Positions 34,254 through 43,141 of a stretch of 64,000 bases of DNA are shown here, in pieces. The stretch's first letter is position 1; each line of letters begins with the position of its first letter. Source of the stretch: Catalimonadaceae bacterium JC749 (GTDB lineage Bacteria; Bacteroidota; Bacteroidia; Cytophagales; Cyclobacteriaceae); contig JAJNNC010000003.1 in the NCBI GenBank assembly GCA_021730635.1, positions 434,001-498,000 on the forward strand, written 5' to 3'. A model generated the notes under the pieces. That model did not search any database. It was not told the origin of the DNA and saw nothing but the letters and a program-made list of their open reading frames with translations. The translations under genes and the position numbers were made by a program.

Positions 34254-36464
34254 ATGAAGAAATTTTTACCTTACCTCATAGTTGTCTTAACACTGAAAAT
34301 CCCCTGCACTTTCGCGCAGCAGGCCAAACAACCTATTGTAACCTCCGATCTGCTGAAGATGAGAATGGGTACGCAGATTGCGCTTTCACCGGATGGTAAC
34401 CAGGCTGTTTATGTTGTCACTAGTATCATTCCCGATAAAGAACAGGATTATCAATACCTCAACCATCTCTGGCTGGCAACGCTGGAGGGTGATCAGCCTC
34501 TCACCCGACAACTTACTTTCGGCGACCGTCAGGACTCACAACCGGTTTGGTCACCCGACGGAACACAGTTGGCTTTTGTCAGGAAAGAGGGAGATAAACC
34601 ACAAATATGGATTTTGCCGCTTACTGGTGGCGAAGCTTTTGTGCTGACGCATGCAAAAAACGGTGCCAGCCAACCCCGGTGGTCTCCTGATGGAAATAAG
34701 ATCCTCTTTACTTCTGGCATTCCTTCACATGAAATTGAGGGCAAACCATCCTGGGAATCTGAGCGACCCGGTCGGAGCTTTGGCGATGAGCCCAATTACA
34801 AACTAAAAGAGGATACTACTGTGCAGGCCAGTCCGGATGGCGATCTGGCAGCCGTGCGGGCCTGGCTAGCCAAGAATGCCAGCAAAGACAATCCCAGGGT
34901 AATCAACCGACTCGATTTTCAGGGAGAATTAGACCTGGATATTATGCCTCGCTTTACGCATCTTTTTATCATAGATGTACAGGATACCACACAAGTAGCA
35001 CCTATCACAGCAGGTTTCCAGAGCTATCAGTCACCAGACTGGTCGCCGGATGGTCAGCATATCGTTTGCAGTTCGTTTAAAAACACCCAAGAACCGGACC
35101 GTGAACTTGAAAGTGAAATCTGGGTCATGAAGCGTGACGGCTCTGAAGCCAGACCACTCCTGAGCATGAAAGACAAGCGTCTTTTTCAACCACAATTTTC
35201 TCCCGACGGCCAGACTATAGCCTTTGTGGCAGCAGACCTGGATCAAATTACCTATGCGCAGTTTGAGTTAGGTGTTGTTGAATCCAGCGGAAACAATGCC
35301 CGCATCATTACGCAGGATTTCGACCGAAGCCTGGGAGAAGTGCAGTGGTCTCCGGACAGTAAAACGCTTTATTTTTCTGCTGCTAGTCAGGGTTATTTTC
35401 CCCTATTCAGCATATCGGCAAAAGGAGGTAAGGTAAACACTGTGCTGGAGGCACCCCTGGGTCTTAACAATTACGATGTAGCAGGAGATCGTATTGTTTT
35501 CGCTGCCACCACGGTGGAGAAGCCTTATGAGCTATATGCAACCGACCGTCAGGGAAAAAGCATGGTTCAGATCACTAATCTCAACAGTGAATGGACAGCA
35601 CAAAAGCAAATTGTCGAACCCCAAAGTTTTACGATTAACCATGACGGAAGGGAGATACAGTATTGGGTAATGGCTCCCGCCGGAAGAGAACAGGGCAAGC
35701 AATATCCGGTGGTACTGGAAATGCACGGAGGCCCTTCGGCCATGTGGGGGCCGGGCGAATTTTCTATGTGGCAGGAGTTTCAGCTGCTGTGCAGTTGGGG
35801 GTATGGGGTTGTGTATGCCAATCCCCGCGGGAGCGGTGGTTATGGCTACGAATTCAGGAAAGCCAATTACCAGGATTGGGGCAAAGGCCCTGCCAGCGAT
35901 GTGCTGGCTGCCCTGGAAGATGCGATGCAACAGCATGACTGGATGGATGAGGAACAACTTTTTCTTACCGGAGGAAGCTATGCGGGCTACCTCACGGCCT
36001 GGATTATTTCCCAGGATCAGCGTTTTGACGCAGCAGTAGCGCAACGGGGTGTATATGAGCTGGCCTTTTTCTTCGGTGAAGGGAATGCCTGGCGGCTGGC
36101 ACCAGACCATTTCGGAGGATATCCCTGGGAGCCGGAAGCGCTGGCCTCTATGCAAGCCAACTCACCACAAACGTTTGTAGCTAATATTGAAACACCTCTG
36201 CTCATTATTCATTCAGACAATGATCTGCGAACAGGTGTTCGCCAGTCGGAACTATTATATAAAAGTCTGAAAGTACTGGATAAACCGGTAGAATATGTTC
36301 GTTATCCAGGGGAAGGACATGAATTGTCCCGATCAGGCAACCCGCTACGCCGGATGGATCGTCTTAACCGTATTGTAGAGTTTTTTGAACGCTATGCCAA
36401 CCATCCTATGCCACCCCCCGCCACCCAAAATGAAAGTAAAACGAAAGAAAGAACAGGGAAGTAA
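34254..36464 (+). CDS. Prolyl oligopeptidase family (S9) peptidase
   Basis: A 736-residue exported peptidase. Signal peptide MKKFLPYLIVVLTLKIPCTF. The N-terminal propeller has PD40-type repeats: WSPDGTQLAF, WSPDGNKILF, WSPDGQHIVC, FSPDGQTIAF and WSPDSKTLYF. The C-terminal alpha/beta hydrolase has the nucleophile in GGSYAGYLT (Ser about 575), Asp in HSDNDLRTG (about 653) and His in GEGHELSR (about 689). This is the dipeptidyl-aminopeptidase/acylaminoacyl-peptidase group that trims peptides in the periplasm. It is divergent from GH92. A repeat element occupies the gap to the next gene. Confidence 0.96.
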   Translation: MKKFLPYLIVVLTLKIPCTFAQQAKQPIVTSDLLKMRMGTQIALSPDGNQAVYVVTSIIPDKEQDYQYLNHLWLATLEGDQPLTRQLTFGDRQDSQPVWSPDGTQLAFVRKEGDKPQIWILPLTGGEAFVLTHAKNGASQPRWSPDGNKILFTSGIPSHEIEGKPSWESERPGRSFGDEPNYKLKEDTTVQASPDGDLAAVRAWLAKNASKDNPRVINRLDFQGELDLDIMPRFTHLFIIDVQDTTQVAPITAGFQSYQSPDWSPDGQHIVCSSFKNTQEPDRELESEIWVMKRDGSEARPLLSMKDKRLFQPQFSPDGQTIAFVAADLDQITYAQFELGVVESSGNNARIITQDFDRSLGEVQWSPDSKTLYFSAASQGYFPLFSISAKGGKVNTVLEAPLGLNNYDVAGDRIVFAATTVEKPYELYATDRQGKSMVQITNLNSEWTAQKQIVEPQSFTINHDGREIQYWVMAPAGREQGKQYPVVLEMHGGPSAMWGPGEFSMWQEFQLLCSWGYGVVYANPRGSGGYGYEFRKANYQDWGKGPASDVLAALEDAMQQHDWMDEEQLFLTGGSYAGYLTAWIISQDQRFDAAVAQRGVYELAFFFGEGNAWRLAPDHFGGYPWEPEALASMQANSPQTFVANIETPLLIIHSDNDLRTGVRQSELLYKSLKVLDKPVEYVRYPGEGHELSRSGNPLRRMDRLNRIVEFFERYANHPMPPPATQNESKTKERTGK

Positions 36465-36483
36465 TACTTTTGATAGTAGAATG

Positions 36484-36636
36484 ATTCTTAGATTTGAGTT
36501 CTGGGTTCTAGGTTTTAGGGTCTGAGTTGTAGCATTTATAGTTTTGTGTAAAATAAAAGTAACATAATCCTTCAGCCCTTCAATCCTTCAGCCTTTAATC
36601 CTTCAGTTATTCAATCATTTGCTCATTCATTCATAA
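36484..36636 (+). repeat. Dispersed composite repeat, copy 1
   Basis: Read on the plus strand: a degenerate 7-base array (GAGTTCT GGGTTCT AGGTTTT AGGGTCT and similar, about 36494-36535), a linker (TTTTGTGTAAAATAAAAGTA, continuing to ACATAA), then a degenerate 8-base array from 36568 (TCCTTCAG CCCTTCAA TCCTTCAG TTATTCAA ...). It ends about 10 bases before the ATG of the toast-rack gene at 36648. The same composite in the same order occurs on the opposite strand at 58510-58725. Confidence 0.85.
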
Positions 36637-36647
36637 AACAACGAGCT

Positions 36648-37439
36648 ATGAAAAACGTACTACTGTTAAGTCTTGGGATTCTAGCTATGGTAACAGCCTG
36701 TGACCTGAAATTTCAGTCTGACAAAGAAAACGCCGCTGAGAAAAGAGTTTTGCAAAAGAACATTCACATGGGCCAGGTGAAGGCCATCGATACTTACATC
36801 AATATGAAAGCAGGTAAATTAACGGTGAGTGGAGGCGCTCAGGATCTGATGGAAGCCGATATTCATTTTAGCCGGGAAAAATGGAAACCTGACATTCGTT
36901 TCAGTGAGGATGGAGAAAAAGGACAACTGACTATTGAGCAACCGGAGATGACCGCTGATCTAAGCCTGGATCTGGACGATGACCAGAATGAATGGACAAT
37001 CCGCCTGAATAACCAAATCGTTCAGGATTTATATTGTGAGATAGGGGCTGGAGAAACAGATTTAAATTTGCAGGGACTCATCCTGACCCGCGTTAGAATT
37101 GATGCAGGTGTAGGAGCTCATAAAGTCAACTTACATGACTGTTCTATACCAGCACTTGAGGTTAACGCAGGCGTAGGAGAAGTGACTTTAGACCTGACCG
37201 GACGCTGGCGTAATGATCTGGAAGCAGAAATTGTGGGAGGTATCGGAGCCCTACACCTTCGGCTTCCCCGCGATGTGGGTATTCGTCTGGAAGTGAAAGG
37301 TGGTCTGGGAAATGTTGAGGCACCCGACTTAAAACAGGAGGGTCGTGTCTATACGAATGCGTTGTTTGAACAAACTGATTATCATTTGAATTTTGATATT
37401 AAGGCGGGTATGGGTTCTGTTGAGATTGCGTTAGAATAA
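36648..37439 (+). CDS. Toast-rack lipoprotein of unknown function
   Basis: A 263-residue lipoprotein (signal MKNVLLLSLGILAMVTAC with the lipobox Cys at 18). The mature part is a run of short strands with GAG turns: DLYCEIGAGETDLNLQGL, VRIDAGVGAHKVNLHDC, LEVNAGVGEVTLDLTGRW, EIVGGIGALHLRLP and LEVKGGLGNVEAPDL. This is the repetitive stack of the DUF4097/toast-rack fold. It probably sits in the outer membrane facing the periplasm. The function of this fold is mostly unknown. It is preceded immediately by a composite repeat and followed after 70 bases by a ureohydrolase gene. A relative without lipobox is at 19753. Confidence 0.85.
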   Translation: MKNVLLLSLGILAMVTACDLKFQSDKENAAEKRVLQKNIHMGQVKAIDTYINMKAGKLTVSGGAQDLMEADIHFSREKWKPDIRFSEDGEKGQLTIEQPEMTADLSLDLDDDQNEWTIRLNNQIVQDLYCEIGAGETDLNLQGLILTRVRIDAGVGAHKVNLHDCSIPALEVNAGVGEVTLDLTGRWRNDLEAEIVGGIGALHLRLPRDVGIRLEVKGGLGNVEAPDLKQEGRVYTNALFEQTDYHLNFDIKAGMGSVEIALE

Positions 37440-37509
37440 TTGTCTACCAGGAGCCATTTGAGATGTTACAGTAATTATCCTTTTTATTTTTCGATTTGCA
37501 ATACACAAA

Positions 37510-38409
37510 ATGGTTTATATTGAAATTATTGAGGCTCCTACTAACCTTGGGTTAAAAGAGCCTTCTCCCGGTCAGGAACCTGGTGTCAACAAATTACCAG
37601 CTTACCTGAAAAGATATGGTTTTTATGATCACCTCAAGCCGGTTCGAATAAGCCAGGTAACACCTCCGGCTTACTCCGGCGTATTGGATGGAGAGTCTGG
37701 CGTTCGGCATGCCAACGAAATCATAGATTATTCTATCCAACTGAGTGAAGCAATTCTTCAGGTCATTTCCCGGCAGGCCTTTCCAGTGGTAGTCGGGGGC
37801 GATTGCAGCATTGTGATCGGCAATATGCTCGCCCTAAAAAAGTCAGGAAGATACGGTCTGTTTTATATAGACGGGCACACAGACTTTGTTTTACCGGAGA
37901 TGTCTGACACTGGTGGTGCTGCTGGTATGGACCTGGCTATTGTCACCGGGCACGGCCCTCAGAAACTAACCAACATCCATCATCTTAAACCATATGTAAA
38001 AGAAAGGCATACCATGGCTTTTGGCAACCGTTCTTTTGAGGATAAAGCCTATGTAGATGCCATCATGCAATCCCAAATTCATTACAGGGACCTGCAGACG
38101 ATACGCGCCCAAGGGATTGAATCCTGTTGTCAAGAATTCTTACAAATAGTGACACAAGAAAAGCTGGATGGCTTCTGGATTCATCTGGATGTGGATGTCC
38201 TGAATGATACACTGATGCCGGCGGTAGATGCAAGGCAACCCGATGGATTTTCTTATGAGGAACTGAATCAGACACTTTCCCTGTTATTTTCTTCAAAGGC
38301 AGTGGCCGGACTTGATATTACCATACTGGATCCCGACCTGGACCCTGATGGTGACATTACCCAGACATTTATCCTGAGCATTATGAAAGGGCTCAAGCAT
38401 CTTCTTTAG
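37510..38409 (+). CDS. Arginase/agmatinase-family ureohydrolase
   Basis: A 299-residue metallohydrolase that splits guanidino groups to urea or ammonia. The manganese sites appear as VVVGGDCSIVIGNM (the usual GGDHS has C here), YIDGHTDF and HLDVDVLND. The C-terminal motif GLDITILDPDLDPDGD carries conserved acidic residues. The His-to-Cys change in GGDCS is known in some subfamilies, but it leaves the exact substrate (arginine, agmatine, formimidoyl-glutamate) open. It follows the toast-rack gene on the same strand. Confidence 0.9.
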   Translation: MVYIEIIEAPTNLGLKEPSPGQEPGVNKLPAYLKRYGFYDHLKPVRISQVTPPAYSGVLDGESGVRHANEIIDYSIQLSEAILQVISRQAFPVVVGGDCSIVIGNMLALKKSGRYGLFYIDGHTDFVLPEMSDTGGAAGMDLAIVTGHGPQKLTNIHHLKPYVKERHTMAFGNRSFEDKAYVDAIMQSQIHYRDLQTIRAQGIESCCQEFLQIVTQEKLDGFWIHLDVDVLNDTLMPAVDARQPDGFSYEELNQTLSLLFSSKAVAGLDITILDPDLDPDGDITQTFILSIMKGLKHLL

Positions 38410-38698
38410 ACAAATGGGTCAGCCACAACCGCTACTCCCTTACAGAAGCCGTTGCTATCCTTTATTCATGGCTTGCCTTACGCAAAAAAACATTGGTTCT
38501 TTATGAGTAACTTACTCCACAATTTGCATCATAGTTGACCCATTTTTTCTACGTTATTTTCTGGATGTTTTAACGTCTATTTTACAAAAACAGCTGTTTT
38601 TTTATGTTTTTGACCTGTTTTGTCTCACAGGCAGGCTGCTTATATAAATTGGCCGGATTTTTACATATAATTTATATGTCAACCAAATTTTTTTAGCT

Positions 38699-38863
38699 AT
38701 GCTTAAATGGACTGTAATTTTCCTAGTTATTGCACTGATCGCTGCCGTTCTTGGCTTCGGCGGAATTGCAGCAGGTGCGGCATCAATAGCCAAGGTTTTA
38801 TTTTTTATATTCTTGGTTCTATTTGTTATTTCACTGGTAGCAGGGTTTATCAGAAGGCCCTAG
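38699..38863 (+). CDS. DUF1328 (YtjA-family) small membrane protein
   Basis: A 54-residue membrane protein with two helices: [20 protein letters not shown] and [19 protein letters not shown]. The N-terminal MLKWT-FLVIAL and [18 protein letters not shown] segments match the DUF1328/YtjA family, a small stress-related inner-membrane family of unknown function. The ATG at 38699-38701 is in a good context in an AT-rich stretch, and the frame ends at TAG 38861-38863. A strong terminator 45 bases downstream supports an independent transcript. Confidence 0.9.
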   Translation: MLKWTVIFLVIALIAAVLGFGGIAAGAASIAKVLFFIFLVLFVISLVAGFIRRP

Positions 38864-38907
38864 CAAAAGATAGTAAGTGTTTAATCATATTAAGTAAAGT
38901 AGACGAA

Positions 38908-38950
38908 GGTAAAAAGACTTTGTATGCAAAGTCTTTTTACCATTTTTTTT
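38908..38950 (+). terminator. Strong terminator after DUF1328
   Basis: A perfect 15-pair stem, GGTAAAAAGACTTTG with CAAAGTCTTTTTACC, and a 4-base loop, followed by a run of eight Ts. It also lies 10 bases beyond the stop of the convergent DUF3857 gene and may block both strands. Confidence 0.95.
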
Positions 38951-38959
38951 GCGTTTATC

Positions 38960-40855
38960 TCAGGTAGCTTTTTTCAGTACTATATGAGTTTTATCCACCT
39001 GCTCCACCTTTCTGTAAAATTCTCTTAGTTCTTCATAATCTTTTGCCGGAAAAACGCCTGCTGCTGTCTTAAAACTTCTGGTATAGACTACTTTATTATC
39101 TTCCAGCACATACTCCACTTTATATTCCCCAAATTTTGAGTTGATACGCACGGCTTCAGGCAGGTGCTCTATGTGCATTGCTTCCGGAAGAATGTAGGTA
39201 ATAACATCTGTATCATGATAGGCAAACCTGATGACCACCTCACACTCTCGCTGACTAACCGAAGAAGGAATCATACCCACTTTATTGAGTATATTGGGAT
39301 GAAAGAAAAAACGTTTACCGCTTTCGGTAGCATAGTGTCTCAGATGTAATTGCAGCTTCTCTTCTATAGCAGGAATTTCTTCTTTGATAGCCTCGTATTG
39401 GTAATGCAGCAGATCAAAGCCTGGTATAGCTGTTTTAGCGTAAATCAGCTTCTGTTGCTCTGCCGATGGCTGTTGTACGATACCTTCTATATGTTCATAC
39501 TGTAAGCCTGAATAGAGGGTAGTAACCGACGCTTTTCCATGACCCTGAGCATCTAAGATTACTGTCGCGTTTCGTTCCTGCCCATTATGTAAGGATAGAT
39601 ACTGCGGTGTGCGGGCTAAATGCCCTCCCTGCTCATCAATGACAAGCACCTGGCGGTCGCTGGTAAAGTAGCCTAGAAAACCAAAGGGGTTGGTCTGGCT
39701 GGTACACTCTAACCAGAGCGTATCACGTTCAACAGGTACACAAAGGATCACATGGTTAAATTGTGTACTGGGAAAATCATCCAGGATCTCGCGGGCATAT
39801 TTACCTGCATTGACCAGTGTGTAGTAAGAGTTAATATCGACGGCCTTCAGTAAAGATTGCATATAATTCGTTAATGCTTTGCAATCTCCATAGCCTAATT
39901 GATCCACACTGGCTGCCTCCATGGGTTGATAGCCACCTATGCCCAGTTGTATACTGACGTAACGGGTCTTGGACTGCATATAGGCATATACTTTTTTTAT
40001 GATTTCCCTGTTGTCTGTAAGGCCTGCCGTCAGTTGCCGCAATTCCCTGATGGTTTTTTCAGAAAGCTGGTCTCTACCTTGATTGAGCTCATAAATCCAT
40101 TTTCCCAGATCTTTCCAGGTGCTCATCGTGCCCTGGTAACCTTCAAACTTAAAGGCATTGGGTGCTGTATGCACTACCGGCGTTCGCTGGTCAAGATAAG
40201 GACTCCAGAGCTCCTGTTTTACCGCAGCAAGATGATCCAACTGCCACTCATAGACAAGCTTATCATCAGACGAGGTAATGTCCGGCTGCTGTGAGATATT
40301 AACTTCTTTGTATCGAAATCCTATTTCCTGTGGTGCCACAACAGTGAAATCAGATTTTTCTACAGCCATACCATAGTCGTTTTGAGGGTGCCAAACCGGA
40401 TAATGCAGTAGTCCGTCAAAGGCTACCTCATAGGTATACTGAATAGTGTAGGGGTATTCACTGGTGGTAAACTCAAAGTATTTTACCCGGTTATCTTCAA
40501 ACAACGATCCCTGGTTGTTGCTGAAATCTGCTATGTCTTTGCTTTTTATTTTCCTGATCAGCTCTCCGTTTTTGTCCAACACCTGACCGCTTATATTTTT
40601 TATTTTTCGCTGTTTATCATACGGAATAATAAGCGCCGCCATGTCATCACCCTGCTGATCCAGGATGGTGATGGCATAAAATACCTCTAAGGTTCCCTGG
40701 TCAATACCCTGGATGGTGAAAGTGTAATGGCTCTCTCTGACCACCGCATGCGCCTGTAACAACAAGCTGCCCGGAATATTCTCATAAGGATAGGTTTGTT
40801 CAGCCCGGGCGAACCAGGTTACTAACAGCATACATAATGTTATCTGTAGTTTCAT
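38960..40855 (-). CDS. DUF3857/transglutaminase-domain protein (active-site intact)
   Basis: A 631-residue exported protein (signal MKLQITLCMLLVTWFARA). An N-terminal DUF3857 beta domain (YTFTIQGIDQGTLEVFYAI through YTYEVAFDGLLHYPVW) is followed by a transglutaminase-like core with the Cys in LGYGDCKALTNYMQ, His in FNHVILCVP and an acidic residue in LWLECTSQTNP (usual Asp replaced by Glu). The C-terminal part is again beta-rich. Such proteins are common in Bacteroidota with unknown targets. It follows its larger paralog by four bases on the same strand. Confidence 0.92.
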   Translation of the reverse strand: MKLQITLCMLLVTWFARAEQTYPYENIPGSLLLQAHAVVRESHYTFTIQGIDQGTLEVFYAITILDQQGDDMAALIIPYDKQRKIKNISGQVLDKNGELIRKIKSKDIADFSNNQGSLFEDNRVKYFEFTTSEYPYTIQYTYEVAFDGLLHYPVWHPQNDYGMAVEKSDFTVVAPQEIGFRYKEVNISQQPDITSSDDKLVYEWQLDHLAAVKQELWSPYLDQRTPVVHTAPNAFKFEGYQGTMSTWKDLGKWIYELNQGRDQLSEKTIRELRQLTAGLTDNREIIKKVYAYMQSKTRYVSIQLGIGGYQPMEAASVDQLGYGDCKALTNYMQSLLKAVDINSYYTLVNAGKYAREILDDFPSTQFNHVILCVPVERDTLWLECTSQTNPFGFLGYFTSDRQVLVIDEQGGHLARTPQYLSLHNGQERNATVILDAQGHGKASVTTLYSGLQYEHIEGIVQQPSAEQQKLIYAKTAIPGFDLLHYQYEAIKEEIPAIEEKLQLHLRHYATESGKRFFFHPNILNKVGMIPSSVSQRECEVVIRFAYHDTDVITYILPEAMHIEHLPEAVRINSKFGEYKVEYVLEDNKVVYTRSFKTAAGVFPAKDYEELREFYRKVEQVDKTHIVLKKAT

Positions 40856-40859
40856 GGGG

Positions 40860-42905
40860 TTATATTTTCTTGTTTTTTCTGAGGACTAACTGTTCTTTTT
40901 GTTTGGCTACCAGCTTGTCAAAAAATTCCCTGAGGTAAGGATATTCTTCCGCCATAAATCTGCTTCTGCTGATTTCCAGTTTGCTCAAAACCTGTACCAT
41001 ATTCCCTGTGGATTTTACCTGGTAAGAATACATACCGCCGTGATCAGGCAGGGCAATGAAAACATCTTCCGGTGTTTCTTCCAGCACATAATCTTCCGGC
41101 AGCATCAGGTTCAGTATATATGTCATCTGATAAGGATAAGCAAAGTCTACCGGGTAGGTTCTATTCTCCAGTTTAAATGGGTTTTCGGCTAGCTGCCCTG
41201 TAAGAACGGTGTTCAGATACACCAGTTCTCCGGCTTCCATATACTGGCCGGTCAGCTCCACCTCATATTCTTCTTTTACAGGTTTATTCAGGTTATCCAC
41301 ATCCTGTAAGGCATAGTGGTTTACCTTCCAACCTTGCAGCTTCCCATTCTTCTCCAGGTAATGCGCCTGGTCATGATCTGCTTTAATTTCATGGCGCAAC
41401 CGTAAGGCATCATACGGGTTTGCCGCATTGGTTACTTTGCCTACCCAGTGCAGGGTCTGGTCTAATTGCAGAGATACCATGCTAAAAGAATAGGCTGCTG
41501 TTTTGGGTACCAAACTAATCCACTTTTCTCCCATTGCTTCGTTCACCAATCTACCTTCTCCGTTCAGACAGCGAACCGGAAGCAGATTAGCAGGACAGGC
41601 AGCTTCTGTACCATCCAGCAAAAACTGGTTATCGCCAATCATGGCACGTGTAATCACATAGTTGAATTGCTGAAGCATCGGAAAACTTTTCCTTAACACT
41701 CCATGGCTGCGGGTACTGAGTACCACAGGGTCAGCAACAATACCAGCTTCTCTCAACAGAGCGGTCAGCAAAAGATTAATGTCCGCTACGTTTCCCGATT
41801 GGTTCTCCAATGTCTGTTTCAACGACTGCCGGGCCGCCAGGGTATGATGACCATCCCACTGGATATGGTCTCTCACATAACTATAGATAGAGAGCATCTG
41901 CTCTTCCGGCGTAGCCATTCCTTTAGTGAGTGTTTCCACCTGATGCTTCACACTATTTCCTCTCTTCAACACTTTTCCAAAACTTTCATCAGCCAGGAGT
42001 TCTTCGTCAATTTTCTCCCAGGTATTGGTATAGTTTCTAACAGGTTCGCCGGGAAACCGGGTACTGGCCAGCTCAAAAGTAATCTTCATGATATAATCAT
42101 CCAGTGTGGTGAGGTAGGGTTCCTCTGTGAGAGCCGGTACTGCTTCCGCAGCCCACCGGTAGGTAGTGGTCGTAAAATCTATCCGATGGTTGGTCACCTT
42201 GGATTGCACAGGGGAGGAAAAGTCTCCCCCTCCGGTTCTTTCCCGCTGAGTGATGGTAAAGAATGCATTGCCTGAATTTTGCTCGTTAATCACCAGGGGA
42301 TGGTAGCCCTGTAGAACCTGTTTGTAGTAAAAATATTCCGGTATCTGCACTTCATACTCACTCCAGACCACCGGGATACTTTTCTGAAACTCCCAGTCCT
42401 GCAGATTAAATAAAAAATCAGAGGTGATGGTGTAAGTATATTCTATGACAGAACCTTCTCTCACATTGGGCATGGTAAACTTCACTACTTCCCAATCTTC
42501 ATCCAGTTTCTCTCTGAATTTGCCATCATTTTTCAGTTTTTCCTTCTCTATCTTTTCTCCCTGAAGATTATAGGTAAATCCTTTGATCTGTGTCACCTCT
42601 TCCTGGGAAGTTCCGTCATGGTACAAAGGAATTTCTACGGTAGCCCAGTCATAACCCTGCGCATTTAAAATTTTGATACGGGTATGCCGGGTGTATACAA
42701 GCTGAATACCTTTCTGAACATGATATACAAATCGGGAATGGCCATAGTCACCTAATACAACGGCATGGGCGCTGCTATCGAGAGGGTAGAAGCGCATCTC
42801 TATTTCATCCTGGCTAATTTTTCCAAAAGCAATATCCGGTGGGGACGCATACAGACTGGTGACAGACAACCATGTACAAAAGAGAGTAGTAAGGAATCGC
42901 AACAT
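40860..42905 (-). CDS. DUF3857/transglutaminase-like protein (degenerate active site)
   Basis: About 681 residues from the ATG at 42905 (signal MLRFLTTLFCTWLSVTSLYA). The DUF3857 domain contains LVYTRHTRIKILNAQGYDWA and IEYTYTITSDFLFNLQDW. At the transglutaminase core the catalytic Cys is missing (SGNVADINLLLTALLREAG), the His is Tyr (FNYVITR) and the Asp is kept (FLLDGTEAACP). It is therefore probably non-enzymatic and may bind the partner or substrate of the downstream active paralog. A -7-like element TATATTTG lies about 28 bases upstream of the start on the minus strand. Confidence 0.92.
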   Translation of the reverse strand: MLRFLTTLFCTWLSVTSLYASPPDIAFGKISQDEIEMRFYPLDSSAHAVVLGDYGHSRFVYHVQKGIQLVYTRHTRIKILNAQGYDWATVEIPLYHDGTSQEEVTQIKGFTYNLQGEKIEKEKLKNDGKFREKLDEDWEVVKFTMPNVREGSVIEYTYTITSDFLFNLQDWEFQKSIPVVWSEYEVQIPEYFYYKQVLQGYHPLVINEQNSGNAFFTITQRERTGGGDFSSPVQSKVTNHRIDFTTTTYRWAAEAVPALTEEPYLTTLDDYIMKITFELASTRFPGEPVRNYTNTWEKIDEELLADESFGKVLKRGNSVKHQVETLTKGMATPEEQMLSIYSYVRDHIQWDGHHTLAARQSLKQTLENQSGNVADINLLLTALLREAGIVADPVVLSTRSHGVLRKSFPMLQQFNYVITRAMIGDNQFLLDGTEAACPANLLPVRCLNGEGRLVNEAMGEKWISLVPKTAAYSFSMVSLQLDQTLHWVGKVTNAANPYDALRLRHEIKADHDQAHYLEKNGKLQGWKVNHYALQDVDNLNKPVKEEYEVELTGQYMEAGELVYLNTVLTGQLAENPFKLENRTYPVDFAYPYQMTYILNLMLPEDYVLEETPEDVFIALPDHGGMYSYQVKSTGNMVQVLSKLEISRSRFMAEEYPYLREFFDKLVAKQKEQLVLRKNKKI

Positions 42906-43141
42906 TAAGTTATATTTTTTCTTAAAACAGTACAAATATATGTTTTATATTGTAAAAGTTAAATAAAATATAAAATAAATTATAAAAAATATCTCTAGTC
43001 TGTCAAAAAAGTACTTTTTGCTATGTCCAGACTGTATTCCGTTTTCAGGACTTCGTAATGTTTTTCTGAAAATGTTTAAAAAAAACACTTTTGCTTGAAT
43101 GGACAGGCCCTCTTATATTGCAAGCTGCAAAAACTACCTCT

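Noticed and set aside
38413-38544. 9-base inverted pair AATGGGTCA/TGACCCATT followed by Ts after the ureohydrolase gene
   Set aside because: The arms are about 115 bases apart, too far for a simple terminator, and no second site supports an operator.
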